Below are positions 27,999-36,029 of a DNA stretch of 64,000 nucleotides, in pieces. Position 1 is the stretch's first letter; every line of letters begins with the position of its first letter. The position numbers and the translations under genes were made by a program. The DNA lies in NCBI RefSeq assembly GCF_018343625.1, contig NZ_JAGYPG010000002.1, forward strand, positions 186,001-250,000, in the 5' to 3' direction. The stretch comes from Lederbergia citri (lineage in GTDB: Bacteria > Bacillota > Bacilli > Bacillales > Bacillaceae_C). Below the pieces are notes generated by a model. That model saw nothing but the letters and a program-made list of their open reading frames with translations. It made no database searches and was not told the DNA's origin.

Positions 27999-30070
27999 CG
28001 CATCCTCACCTCCATTGCAAGTCGTTGTGATTCTCGTTTATTTAGGCGGGCAGTTTCCGCGGGCGACAAATGCTTCGGTGATATAATCGTTAAATTCTGA
28101 ACTATTCCGCCCGGCTTTTCCGATTCGACGTTAATCGTACCTTTCAGCGCACTGCTTAAAGAGTTCGTACCGCGTGGCGTTGCGTAAGACATCGAAATCT
28201 GTTGCGTATTCGGTATCGCCGCGTCTGCGAGCTTTTCGGAAGCTTTTTGGACCAAGCCGGTCATATTTTCGATACCGATTGCGAAACCTTGTCCGGTATA
28301 TTTACCAATTTTAATTAGTTCGCGTGCTGGCGAATGGACGCCGAGGAACGACATTATCGCATCTTTAACGTTTTTAGCGATGTTCTCTGCCGCCTTCCAC
28401 ACCGCGTTACCCATCGAACCAATTCCGTTGATAAGACCTTGGATGATGTCCTTACCGATTTGTACAAGGTCGACTTCTTCGAAAAATTTAACGATATTTT
28501 TCCAAATTTTTTGCGCCGTGTCTTTTATAGAATTCCATGCGCCTTCCCAATCTCCACGGATTAGCGCCATGACGGTATCGATTATTCCGAATATTAAGTC
28601 AATTCCATTACGAACAAATGTTTTTATTAAACCCCAGGCAATTTGTACTATTCCGGAAATAATTGGCCATACCATTTCGAAAATACCTTTTATAAGCCCC
28701 ATGACCATCTTGATGTTTTCCCATATATTTTTAAAATTAAGTGTAACCAACGCTAAAATTTGCTCGCCGTTCTTCGCCCAAAAATCTTTTATTTTCGTGA
28801 GATTTTCGTTAATGAACGAAGCTACTTGGTTAATAATCGGAATGACTACGTTATTTTTAATCCATTCTAACGACTTTAAAAATACGTCCTTTATCTTCGC
28901 CCAAGCTGCGTCGACCATATCACGGAACCACTCGACCTTTTTATACGCCATAATAAGTCCGGTAGCAATAAGTAATAAACCAGCAACAATAAGTACATAA
29001 GGATTTGCGCCTAAGACGAAATTAAACGCAGTCCAAACTCCTTCTGCGATTTTAACGACTGTATTTAATCCGGCCACATATCCGATGAAAATACCGAATG
29101 CTGCCGCAATCGGCGTAATAATCGGAAGCCACGGCTCGATTGCATCTTTTAGCGCCATTAACTTTTCTACTGTCGGCGGAATAGCTTCTGCGATCTTTTT
29201 CAGAACTTCCTCGAACTTCTTACCAAAGTCAGCAATCAACGCACGCATATCCGGCAATCCGTTAGTTTTAAGCATTTCGTCGATTTTCTGAATAATGGAG
29301 ATAGTTCCACGTGCAACCGCCGCCTTCATGTTATCGAACGTTCCAGTCCAAGATGCTCCTGCCTCTTTTGCTGCTCCGTTAATTGAGGCAAAGTTTTTTG
29401 TGCCGTTCTTCATGGCGTCGTTCATTACGTCTATAAATTCGTCTGCCTTTATTTGCCCTTTTTGCATTTGAGTCGCGACTTCTTCGACTGATTTACCTGT
29501 AGCATCTGCATAAATCTGCATGGCAGGAATCCCAGCTTCGGCAAGTCTGTTCATCGTATCCATTTGGATTTTCCCTTTTGCGGTTGCCTTGGCTAAAGCG
29601 TCAGTCACACTTCCGAGAGTAGCGTTTGTTCCGTCACCATAGAAAGCAACAGCGTCTCCCCATGATTTAAACGTAGCAGTCGCTTTGTCTACGTCCATAT
29701 TAGATGTAACGAAACTCTGAACCGCTTTTGCTCCGACGTCAAGTCCGTATGCCGTTCCCTTTACTGTTTCGTTTACATCGGCAAGCACTTCTTTTGCTTT
29801 ATTTGACGAGCCTGTCATAGTCGTCATAACACGCTCGAATTGCTCCATCGTATCGATACGGGCGAAGGCTTTATTTACGGAATCCTTAACCATTCCGAAG
29901 GCTTTGAATGCCAGCGTAGTTATGCCGACAGCCGCCGCAAGTTTACCGACGGTTAATTCGTTTGTCTTAGTGGCCTTACTGAATGTCGAAAGTTTATCTT
30001 GTGAATCCTTCATACCCCTAGCAAAATCAGATATGTCCGCGCCGACCTTTACGAGTATATCGTTAGCCAT
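27995..30070 (-). CDS. Tape measure protein
   Basis: A 691-residue protein that sets tail length and is threaded through the tail tube. It has an N-terminal helical region with IDTMEQFERVMTTMTGSSNK and the TMP core around 65-260. Hydrophobic stretches (about 320-380) include PIAAAFGIFIGYVAGL and YVLIVAGLLLIATGLIMAY. The C-terminal motif HSPARELIKIGKYTGQGFAI is shared by many tape measures. The ATG at 30070 is preceded by GGAGG; the ATG six bases earlier overlaps it. At ~690 residues a tail of roughly 100 nm is expected. Confidence 0.93.
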   Translation of the reverse strand: MANDILVKVGADISDFARGMKDSQDKLSTFSKATKTNELTVGKLAAAVGITTLAFKAFGMVKDSVNKAFARIDTMEQFERVMTTMTGSSNKAKEVLADVNETVKGTAYGLDVGAKAVQSFVTSNMDVDKATATFKSWGDAVAFYGDGTNATLGSVTDALAKATAKGKIQMDTMNRLAEAGIPAMQIYADATGKSVEEVATQMQKGQIKADEFIDVMNDAMKNGTKNFASINGAAKEAGASWTGTFDNMKAAVARGTISIIQKIDEMLKTNGLPDMRALIADFGKKFEEVLKKIAEAIPPTVEKLMALKDAIEPWLPIITPIAAAFGIFIGYVAGLNTVVKIAEGVWTAFNFVLGANPYVLIVAGLLLIATGLIMAYKKVEWFRDMVDAAWAKIKDVFLKSLEWIKNNVVIPIINQVASFINENLTKIKDFWAKNGEQILALVTLNFKNIWENIKMVMGLIKGIFEMVWPIISGIVQIAWGLIKTFVRNGIDLIFGIIDTVMALIRGDWEGAWNSIKDTAQKIWKNIVKFFEEVDLVQIGKDIIQGLINGIGSMGNAVWKAAENIAKNVKDAIMSFLGVHSPARELIKIGKYTGQGFAIGIENMTGLVQKASEKLADAAIPNTQQISMSYATPRGTNSLSSALKGTINVESEKPGGIVQNLTIISPKHLSPAETARLNKRESQRLAMEVRMR

Positions 30071-30347
30071 TCGCATCCTCCTTTCTAGCTGGCGTGATTC
30101 TCGCCAACCAATCGTTAAGCCTCTCCGTTTCTTCCTTCATTTCCGCTAGATTATTACGATTACTTATGCCTTCCTTCGGTCGCTTGAATAAATCGGTAGC
30201 CTTCGGTTTTTTCGCACGGTGCGCACCTTCACGCATGATTGCTTCGATTGCCATTCGTTCATATTCGTCATAGTGTCGCTCAACATTCGCCTGCATCATA
30301 ATCATAAACTCGCGCGGTGTGTACGATAAGATGCGTTCAGCCGGCAA
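30063..30347 (-). CDS. Tail assembly chaperone, second frame (reached by -1 frameshift)
   Basis: The 94-codon frame from the TTG at 30347 has no ribosome site. Read upstream, the same frame stays open through EVEQAIFDGWRYLEL and beyond into the end of the preceding gene, in its -1 frame. That is the gpG-gpGT arrangement of siphophage tail chaperones. The stretch AAGAAAAAT (30431-30439) is an A-rich candidate slip site, though not a perfect heptamer. The C-terminus overlaps the tape measure start. Confidence 0.7.
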   Translation of the reverse strand: MPAERILSYTPREFMIMMQANVERHYDEYERMAIEAIMREGAHRAKKPKATDLFKRPKEGISNRNNLAEMKEETERLNDWLARITPARKEDANG

Positions 30348-30391
30348 TTCGAGGTAACGCCAACCGTCGAAAATAGCCTGTTCGACTTCGC

Positions 30392-30757
30392 TTAATTCAA
30401 GAGTTCCTCTAGCGCCTTCTTCATTTCCGGATTTTTCTTCGTCAGTTTGTCGACCGTCGGTTTGTAGAAAAAACTTTGCGTAACCACCTCGTTGCTAATC
30501 CGCATTACATCGTCTAAGGATAATTTTTCATTTTCGATAGCTTCCTCGATAGCCGTTTCAATAGTCGCGAAAGAAAAATTTTCGCCCGTATGCAATAAAC
30601 CAGCGTGAACAATATGCGGAAAAGTTTCGAAGTCTCCAGCTATCGCCTTTCCGATAAGTTCGAATGAGCCGCCTTCGTGTACGTTGTTTAGGCGTTTCAC
30701 TGCCGCGTAAGTAATTTTTAATTCGTATTCCTTACCGTTAATTTCGAATGTAGCCAT
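30392..30757 (-). CDS. Tail assembly chaperone, first frame
   Basis: A 121-residue protein starting MATFEINGKEYELKITYAAV, followed by a helical acidic body with AIEEAIENEKLSLDDVMRIS. Length, position between tail tube and tape measure, and an overlapping -1 frame all match the gpG-like chaperone that coats the tape measure during tail assembly. The ATG at 30757 has an AAAGGGAG-like site. Confidence 0.8.
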   Translation of the reverse strand: MATFEINGKEYELKITYAAVKRLNNVHEGGSFELIGKAIAGDFETFPHIVHAGLLHTGENFSFATIETAIEEAIENEKLSLDDVMRISNEVVTQSFFYKPTVDKLTKKNPEMKKALEELLN

Positions 30758-30788
30758 TTATAAATACGCTCCCTTTTAGCGATATTTT

Positions 30789-30817
30789 CAAAAATAAAAA
30801 GCGAGCTTTCGCCCGCC
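30789..30817 (-). terminator. Terminator after the major tail protein
   Basis: GCGGGC-GAAA-GCTCGC on the minus strand (30801-30816, one G-U pair) with a TTTTTATTTTT tail, immediately after the tail tube stop. Confidence 0.8.
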
Positions 30818-30821
30818 GCAA

Positions 30822-31265
30822 TTAAATTTCCGTAGCACCTGCCGGCACGTCAGTTAATGTTTCTTCCTTCAAGTTTCCGGACAATTTCGCAGAAAACGAG
30901 TACGTAGCCGACTCTTTATCCGGATAACTAAATTCGAGGTTATTAATCATATAATTTCCGACATCTGCTTTAAGAGTGTTAATGTCGATTTCAAGAATCT
31001 CTACGAACTTCTTTCCGCGTAAATCTGTTTTAATGCGATCTAGTGCCGGATCGTCAATGCCGACAAAGCCTTCGAAACTTATTTCTTCTGTTACGGCGCC
31101 ATAGTCAACTCCATCGATGTCCTTCGTGTTAATTTCGGTTTCATCTGCACTGATAGTACGTCCGCCATCCGTTTGGTAAAGGACACGCAACGTTTGTTCT
31201 TCGTCTAGTTCGCCCATAAACCTAATAGCGAATACTTTATCGCCACCGCGTAAAATCTTCGTCAT
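30822..31265 (-). CDS. Major tail protein (tail tube)
   Basis: A 147-residue beta-rich protein of the TP901-1 type: MTKILRGGDKVFAIRFMGEL, a central DYGAVTEEISFEG hairpin region, DRIKTDLRGKKFVEILEID, and a C-terminal YPDKESATYSFSAKLSGN. It builds the tail tube. It is followed by a terminator that should raise its level over the chaperone and tape measure, as expected for an abundant structural protein. Confidence 0.87.
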   Translation of the reverse strand: MTKILRGGDKVFAIRFMGELDEEQTLRVLYQTDGGRTISADETEINTKDIDGVDYGAVTEEISFEGFVGIDDPALDRIKTDLRGKKFVEILEIDINTLKADVGNYMINNLEFSYPDKESATYSFSAKLSGNLKEETLTDVPAGATEI

Positions 31266-31714
31266 TATTTAGCCTCCTTATAATGTTCCGCCGATACTTC
31301 AATATCGAAATAGACGGTATGATAGTCCGATATATTACTGACATCGCCGGCGGGCATCGGAACCTCCGCCATTAATTCGCACATAAAAAAGCCGCTGGCT
31401 TGTGCCGGCGACTTGTCCGTATCTAAAAACGTTATTTCATCGAATAAAAATATCCGTTTAATTCGTTCTTGTAATCGCGCTCTATCCGTAGACGACTGGG
31501 CATGTAATCCGACTTGAAATCGGTAGATAGTCCGAACGGCTTCGCGTTGTTTCGCTAGGATGTCGTTATTATTCTGCATTTGTTCGACGGTAATAAACGG
31601 CTTTTCCGTAGGTTTTTTATATCCGTCGAACACCCAATCGACACGTATGCCAAGTTTATTTCTCAGGTGCGATATAATCGAATGTTGTAAGCCGTGCTGA
31701 TGAAATTCGCTCAT
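31265..31714 (-). CDS. Probable tail terminator/completion protein
   Basis: A 149-residue protein. QHSIISHLRNKLGIRVDWVF at the start and KPFITVEQMQNNND, RFQVGLHAQSSTDRARLQ and IKRIFLFDE follow the pattern of minor tail proteins that cap the tail tube. It lies between the HK97-gp10-like protein and the tail tube, the gp17 position in SPP1-like maps. The assignment is from layout and general pattern. Confidence 0.65.
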   Translation of the reverse strand: MSEFHQHGLQHSIISHLRNKLGIRVDWVFDGYKKPTEKPFITVEQMQNNNDILAKQREAVRTIYRFQVGLHAQSSTDRARLQERIKRIFLFDEITFLDTDKSPAQASGFFMCELMAEVPMPAGDVSNISDYHTVYFDIEVSAEHYKEAK

Positions 31715-32061
31715 TTCTTCGTCACCTCGCGTCTAAGGGCTTCGCGGTAAGGTTCGCGGTTATTCCATACGGATTTACGGATGAAGCCTTTCTTCGTCGG
31801 ATGCTCATACTCTTGGCGACGCGTATATTCAACGCCATTGTTGCCGAATTGCCATAAGCCATCTTCGAGCTTTTCCGGACTTGCCGCGAGCGCAGGCGCG
31901 AGTATGTTGTCTTTGACTGGCGCATTAGCCGCAGCGTCATTCGCCATCTTACGCGTATATGTCTCCGTCACTTTATCGGCAACGGCGACCGCTTCTACGC
32001 CTTTTTTCTCGAACATTCTAGCGACTTCTTCTACGCCGAATGCTTTAACGTTAATATTCAT
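31711..32061 (-). CDS. HK97 gp10-like head-tail joining protein
   Basis: A 116-residue protein with a helical basic start (VEEVARMFEKKGVEAVAVAD) and the characteristic segments MANDAAANAPV, LAPALAASPEK and RRQEYEHPTKKGFIRKSV. This matches the HK97 gp10 family, small neck/tail completion proteins. It overlaps both neighbours by 4 nt. Confidence 0.75.
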   Translation of the reverse strand: MNINVKAFGVEEVARMFEKKGVEAVAVADKVTETYTRKMANDAAANAPVKDNILAPALAASPEKLEDGLWQFGNNGVEYTRRQEYEHPTKKGFIRKSVWNNREPYREALRREVTKK

Positions 32062-32453
32062 GAGACTAACCGCCCTAAAATTTCGTATCGATTGCGCTTT
32101 CCGATACCTTTCTTGTCCGCCGCTAGTATCGTATAATCCTTGCCGTCATGCGAAACGTGCGTCATTTTATCCGCAATATCCCATATAAAATCGATGGCTA
32201 CCGATAGCCAAATATCGCCCTTTTCGTACTGGATTCCGTTTTCCATATACCGTTCAGCGCCCGCGCTTGATGACGAAGATAATTCGGTTACGACGGAGCT
32301 AACTGTTCGCTCAATCGGTCTACCGTCGACTATCTCGCCCGTATACTCGTCGACTGTACCATCGGCATAAGTCAACGTAACAAGGCGCTCGCGCTTTTTC
32401 GTTATTTCTTCGCGTGTGTTACGCATAAAATCGATGTCTGCGTCTGTTAGCAC
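32058..32453 (-). CDS. Head-tail connector (stopper-like) protein
   Basis: A 131-residue protein: a helical start MLTDADIDFMRNTREEITKK and then strands with RLVTLTYADGTVDEYTG, KGDIWLSVAIDFIWDIADKM, VSHDGKDYTILAAD. Position after the minor head protein and before the gp10-like protein, plus size, suggest the gp16-type stopper of SPP1. The role is inferred. Confidence 0.62.
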   Translation of the reverse strand: MLTDADIDFMRNTREEITKKRERLVTLTYADGTVDEYTGEIVDGRPIERTVSSVVTELSSSSSAGAERYMENGIQYEKGDIWLSVAIDFIWDIADKMTHVSHDGKDYTILAADKKGIGKRNRYEILGRLVS

Positions 32454-32454
32454 G

Positions 32455-33270
32455 TCATAACCACCTTTCGTCTAATACGTACGTGATAAAGCTAGTACAA
32501 TTCGGATGCGGCGAGTAGATTTCGGAGTCCGTCGGCTTGAAGATTCCGGGACCTTCTCTGTATCGATCTTCATTCGCGAGAATAAAGCAACGGTGCTTAT
32601 CGTGATTCCGGTGCATACCGGGTCTGTCGTTAATCTGTACCCACTGGACAACGTCGCTTCGTTCCGCATTATAAGCCGTAGCCGTACGATAAGCCGTCGA
32701 GCCTTCCGTCTGTACTAAGCGCCGAATCTTCCACGTTTCGTTATCGTGTACGCGCCGTACTTTCGGAATCATCGTTGAAACGCCTTCGCCTCGAATAATG
32801 CCCGAACGGAGTACCGCTGATATTTCTTCGCGAATATCCGCAGATATAGACCAAATACGGTCGGAAAGCACCAATCCGTCATCGCCGTAACGATTGACGA
32901 CATAACGAAATACATCGCGGTTAATGCGGTCGAACGTTGAAGCCGTAACTGTCGCGCCTACTATCGAATTGAGTGCGCCGTTTACCTTCGTTGTCGTCCA
33001 TGCCGCGCTATCCTTGATGATTTCGTCGAGTGCTACCGTGCCGTATTTGCGGATTTGCTTTTCGATGTCGTCTAAATCGCGCATAAGCCGATTAATCCGC
33101 GTACGTTTGATGTTTCCGTCCGAATCCGCATAGTCGGCGAGCAAATCCGCTAGTTCTCCACGAATACGTCCGATTTCACGGATTGCATACGCCTGTTGCT
33201 TTTCGTTTAGCTTACCGTATTGTTGCGCGAGCCGTTCGAATATCGCGTCTAGGCGCGCTTGGTTATTCAT
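32455..33270 (-). CDS. Phage minor head protein (Mu F / SPP1 gp7-like)
   Basis: A 271-residue protein: a helical N-terminus, then VRRVHDNETWKIRRLVQTEG, STAYRTATAYNAERSDVVQW and the C-terminal HPNCTSFITYVLDERW typical of the family. These proteins enter the capsid with the portal and may exit with the DNA. It starts at the ATG 33270 behind GGTGG. Its place after the connector rather than after the portal is unusual. Confidence 0.8.
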   Translation of the reverse strand: MNNQARLDAIFERLAQQYGKLNEKQQAYAIREIGRIRGELADLLADYADSDGNIKRTRINRLMRDLDDIEKQIRKYGTVALDEIIKDSAAWTTTKVNGALNSIVGATVTASTFDRINRDVFRYVVNRYGDDGLVLSDRIWSISADIREEISAVLRSGIIRGEGVSTMIPKVRRVHDNETWKIRRLVQTEGSTAYRTATAYNAERSDVVQWVQINDRPGMHRNHDKHRCFILANEDRYREGPGIFKPTDSEIYSPHPNCTSFITYVLDERWL

Positions 33271-33689
33271 CCGGTAATCCACCGTCGACGACGATTACCT
33301 CCGGTTGGCGGCGTCGTATGCGGACGGTCAATGCGCGCCGCAGTATGAAAGCCTGCGCCCGTATTAACGGATTTTGCGCGGTCATAATCTGCGCGGAGGT
33401 CTTTCGCGAGCTTACGATACTGTTCGCTTATCATCGACTTGTCGACGGATTCTTCTCCGTCTTGATACTGGAAATAATGCGCAGTGGAAAGCGCAATTTG
33501 CCAAGCGCCTTCGGCTTGCGCGTAAAGTAATACGAGGTTTGTTTTATCGTTAGGAACGTCCGCCGACGGGTCTAGTTCGTGAACTTGTAGCGAATCGTCG
33601 ACGAGTTCCTGCGCGTCTGTTATGTCGAAATTAGGTACGCCTTTAAATCGTCTGACTAGGCGCTCCGCAAGTTCGAGGTTCGTCGCCAT
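33267..33689 (-). CDS. Head-tail connector (adaptor) protein
   Basis: A 140-residue mostly helical protein: LVRRFKGVPNFDITDAQELV, LVLLYAQAEGAWQIALSTAH, SEQYRKLAKDLRADYDRAKS and a basic tail. The size and the spot after the capsid genes match gp15/gp6-type adaptor proteins. It overlaps the minor head gene by 4 nt. Confidence 0.68.
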   Translation of the reverse strand: MATNLELAERLVRRFKGVPNFDITDAQELVDDSLQVHELDPSADVPNDKTNLVLLYAQAEGAWQIALSTAHYFQYQDGEESVDKSMISEQYRKLAKDLRADYDRAKSVNTGAGFHTAARIDRPHTTPPTGGNRRRRWITG

Positions 33690-33703
33690 CGGCGTAACCC
33701 TCC

Positions 33704-33922
33704 TTATTTATCGTCCTTAGTTTTCGGTTTAGACTCCGCCTTAGTTTCGGACTTTTTCGGCGCTGACTTGCCTTTTTCATCCGATTTAGGCGTAGTCTTT
33801 ACGACTTCGACGTAGCCGAGTTTTTCGTAATGCTCCGCCTCGGCTTTCGTCATTTCCACTGTTGAGCCGATAGGCTGACCGTTAACGATCGCGCCTACCG
33901 TCTTAACTTTTACGTTAGCCAT
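33704..33922 (-). CDS. Small protein downstream of the major capsid gene
   Basis: A 72-residue protein with a short beta domain, MANVKVKTVGAIVNGQPIGS with MTKAEAEHYEKLGYVEVV, and a Lys/Ser/Pro-rich tail. Small proteins of this shape occur next to capsid genes in Bacillus and Lactobacillus phages. Its ATG shares a base with the capsid stop. The function is unknown. Confidence 0.65.
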   Translation of the reverse strand: MANVKVKTVGAIVNGQPIGSTVEMTKAEAEHYEKLGYVEVVKTTPKSDEKGKSAPKKSETKAESKPKTKDDK

Positions 33923-34935
33923 TATTCCGCAGCTACGTCAGCGTGGAAGATTAAGTCAGGATTTTCGATAACCGGTACACCCGCAGCAGCTACGCGAATA
34001 ACGGATTGAATCGGTTCGAACTTGTCGTAAGCACGAAGGTCGATTCCCGGCTGATAGTTGTTTTCGACCGTAGGACCGAATAGAAACTGACCTGCGCCTA
34101 CGGATGCGAATACTACGCGGTACTTCGGCAAGAACTCGATAACTTCGTCGTTGCCAGTGTAAACGTCTTTAACCGTGATTGAGCGTTGCGCTTGTACTTC
34201 AACGTTAGGCAAGCCGTAGCCCGCAAGCACATCGTTAACTTCGTTCATAGAAACGCGCGAGAATGTGCCGCTAGTTCCGCGAGCTTCCGTGATGATTTCG
34301 TCGTTTGTCTGCAATAACGCTAGTGCCTCGCGTGACATAATGATTGCGTCCGCAGCTTTACCGTTCTTTTCGACATAGGCATCGTGCCAAGCGATAAGGT
34401 CGGACAAAGGTTTCGCAGTTGAAGCCGTCCATGCTTCCGCACCTGCCTTGACAGCCGGCGCTCCGATTCCGTAGTTAACGTTGATTTTTACACCGTTCTT
34501 GTTGTACGAGAAAGTACCTTTCAATAACGCTTCTAGCTTCGATACGTCTACGCGCTTATTTAATGCGTTTACCAAGTCCGCAGCTTTAACCGTTAATTGC
34601 TCGATCATTGCGCTCTTTTCAGCGTTTGAACGCGCTTGATTTAACGCAAGCAATTCTTCCTCTGTCGCGATGTATTTAAGACCTAGCTTCGCAACTTCGC
34701 CCATTTTGTGCGCAACTGCGTCACGGTCAATTACCGGAGGCTCTGCGCCATATCCGATGTAAGCCGCAATATGATTCGACTTCTTAACGATGTCGTACGC
34801 GAAAGTAGTGCTGAACGTTTGACCGTTCGGTAAAAATCTATCCGCCAATGAAGGCGCCTTGTCATTCTCGATTTCCGTTACAAGACCGCGTAATGCCGGC
34901 TCTTGAAACTCCTGTAAATAAGAAATACCTGCCAT
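33922..34935 (-). CDS. Major capsid protein (lambda gpE-like)
   Basis: A 337-residue HK97-fold protein of the lambda E family. Recognisable segments are ADRFLPNGQTFSTTFAYDIV, EVAKLGLKYIATEEELLALN, ALNKRVDVSKLEALLKG, AIIMSREALALL and the C-terminal FGPTVENNYQPGIDLRAYDK. It assembles the head shell. It follows the decoration gene, and a terminator lies between them. Confidence 0.93.
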   Translation of the reverse strand: MAGISYLQEFQEPALRGLVTEIENDKAPSLADRFLPNGQTFSTTFAYDIVKKSNHIAAYIGYGAEPPVIDRDAVAHKMGEVAKLGLKYIATEEELLALNQARSNAEKSAMIEQLTVKAADLVNALNKRVDVSKLEALLKGTFSYNKNGVKINVNYGIGAPAVKAGAEAWTASTAKPLSDLIAWHDAYVEKNGKAADAIIMSREALALLQTNDEIITEARGTSGTFSRVSMNEVNDVLAGYGLPNVEVQAQRSITVKDVYTGNDEVIEFLPKYRVVFASVGAGQFLFGPTVENNYQPGIDLRAYDKFEPIQSVIRVAAAGVPVIENPDLIFHADVAAE

Positions 34936-34985
34936 TTTATAAATTCCTCCTAAGATTTCGTTTTGGTTTCGTTAATTCTTTGCAA

Positions 34986-35016
34986 TCAAAAAGACGCCTC
35001 CGATTAGAAAGCGTCT
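34986..35016 (-). terminator. Terminator between decoration and major capsid genes
   Basis: AGACGC (34992-34997) pairs with GCGTCT (35011-35016). On the minus strand TTTTTG follows. It lies directly after the decoration gene's stop. Confidence 0.75.
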
Positions 35017-35019
35017 GAA

Positions 35020-35400
35020 TTAGATGTGTGAAACGTAACGGATTTGTGGATTAGCATCCTTAAAGAACTGCGGTACTGTATCGGCAAGTTTAGCTTCGTA
35101 AACGCTCCCGCGTACGATCACTTCGCCTGCAACTAGGTCGTTTTCTCCGTCGTTTTCGAAGTCAACATTAAGGATTCCCGCGTTATCAAAGCCCGTCATA
35201 TCCGTCTTGCCTGCTACTGGCTCGTACTTACCTGTCGAAGTATTACGCGCGATTAATTTACCTACATCGTGGAAACCTGTCGCGAATTTAGTCGCGTCTA
35301 ATGTCGCGCCTCCTTCGATAAACTGCAAGTGTTCGCTTGCTAAGATATTCTTTCCGCCTTTAAAGCCGGAATCTGAAAATTTCGGTGTGTAAAGTGGCAT
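35020..35400 (-). CDS. Head decoration protein
   Basis: A 126-residue protein of the lambda D type: EGGATLDATKFATGFHDVGK, LIARNTSTGKYEPVAGKTDM, NDLVAGEVIVRGSVYEAKL. Lambda D trimers clamp the expanded capsid. It lies between scaffold and capsid genes as in lambda-like heads. AGGAGG precedes the ATG. Confidence 0.85.
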   Translation of the reverse strand: MPLYTPKFSDSGFKGGKNILASEHLQFIEGGATLDATKFATGFHDVGKLIARNTSTGKYEPVAGKTDMTGFDNAGILNVDFENDGENDLVAGEVIVRGSVYEAKLADTVPQFFKDANPQIRYVSHI

Positions 35401-35434
35401 TATTAAAATTCCTCCTATTTTTTATTCCGCGGAC

Positions 35435-35971
35435 TTATCCGCGTATTTTGTGCTTAATTTTTGCGTACATTGATTTGCCGAGTTCCGTACCGTCAACTGG
35501 CTCCGGCTTGCCTCGTTCGCCATTCATAGGCGACGGGTCCACGTATTTCGGCTTCGGTGCAATGACCGCCTTTAACCCTTCGATAGCTTGCGTCAGTTCT
35601 TCGTCTGTTTCGCCTGCGATAGTATTTCGTAAGACTCCGATTTGCTCGTCTGTGTAGCCGGCTTTTGCGAGCATTGCGTCCTTTTTCGCTTTAAGCACGT
35701 CTGCTTTTTGCGATTCGAGTTCTTCGCGGTATTTCTCCGCCAACTCCTTATATTGTTGCGCTTCTTCCAAACGCTTGCGCTCCGCTTCATCGCGCTCTTT
35801 TTGTATCGCCTCGTCCCGTTTCTTTTGTTCGCGCGCTAAACGGTCGGCGATGATTTTATCGAGTTCCGCCTGTGTAAACGTCTTTTCTTCGGGTTTATTA
35901 GACGGCGATTCCGTCTTTTCCGGTTCCTCAACCGTAGGGTTTTCGTTTACGTTTTGATTTTCGATACTCAT
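35435..35971 (-). CDS. Capsid scaffolding protein
   Basis: A 178-residue highly charged protein. It has a Pro/Glu-rich start, a long coiled coil (about 35-95: LDKIIADRLAREQKKRDEAI and on), a GYTDEQIGVLRNTIAGETDE helix pair and a basic C-terminus ending KIKHKIRG. This is the Gp20 scaffold pattern: the coil forms the core and the basic end binds capsid protein. It lies between portal and decoration genes. Confidence 0.87.
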   Translation of the reverse strand: MSIENQNVNENPTVEEPEKTESPSNKPEEKTFTQAELDKIIADRLAREQKKRDEAIQKERDEAERKRLEEAQQYKELAEKYREELESQKADVLKAKKDAMLAKAGYTDEQIGVLRNTIAGETDEELTQAIEGLKAVIAPKPKYVDPSPMNGERGKPEPVDGTELGKSMYAKIKHKIRG

Positions 35972-36029
35972 TCGTTATTCCTCCTTAATTATCCGGATAG
36001 TTTAACGACATTACGTTCGGTCGATTTCG

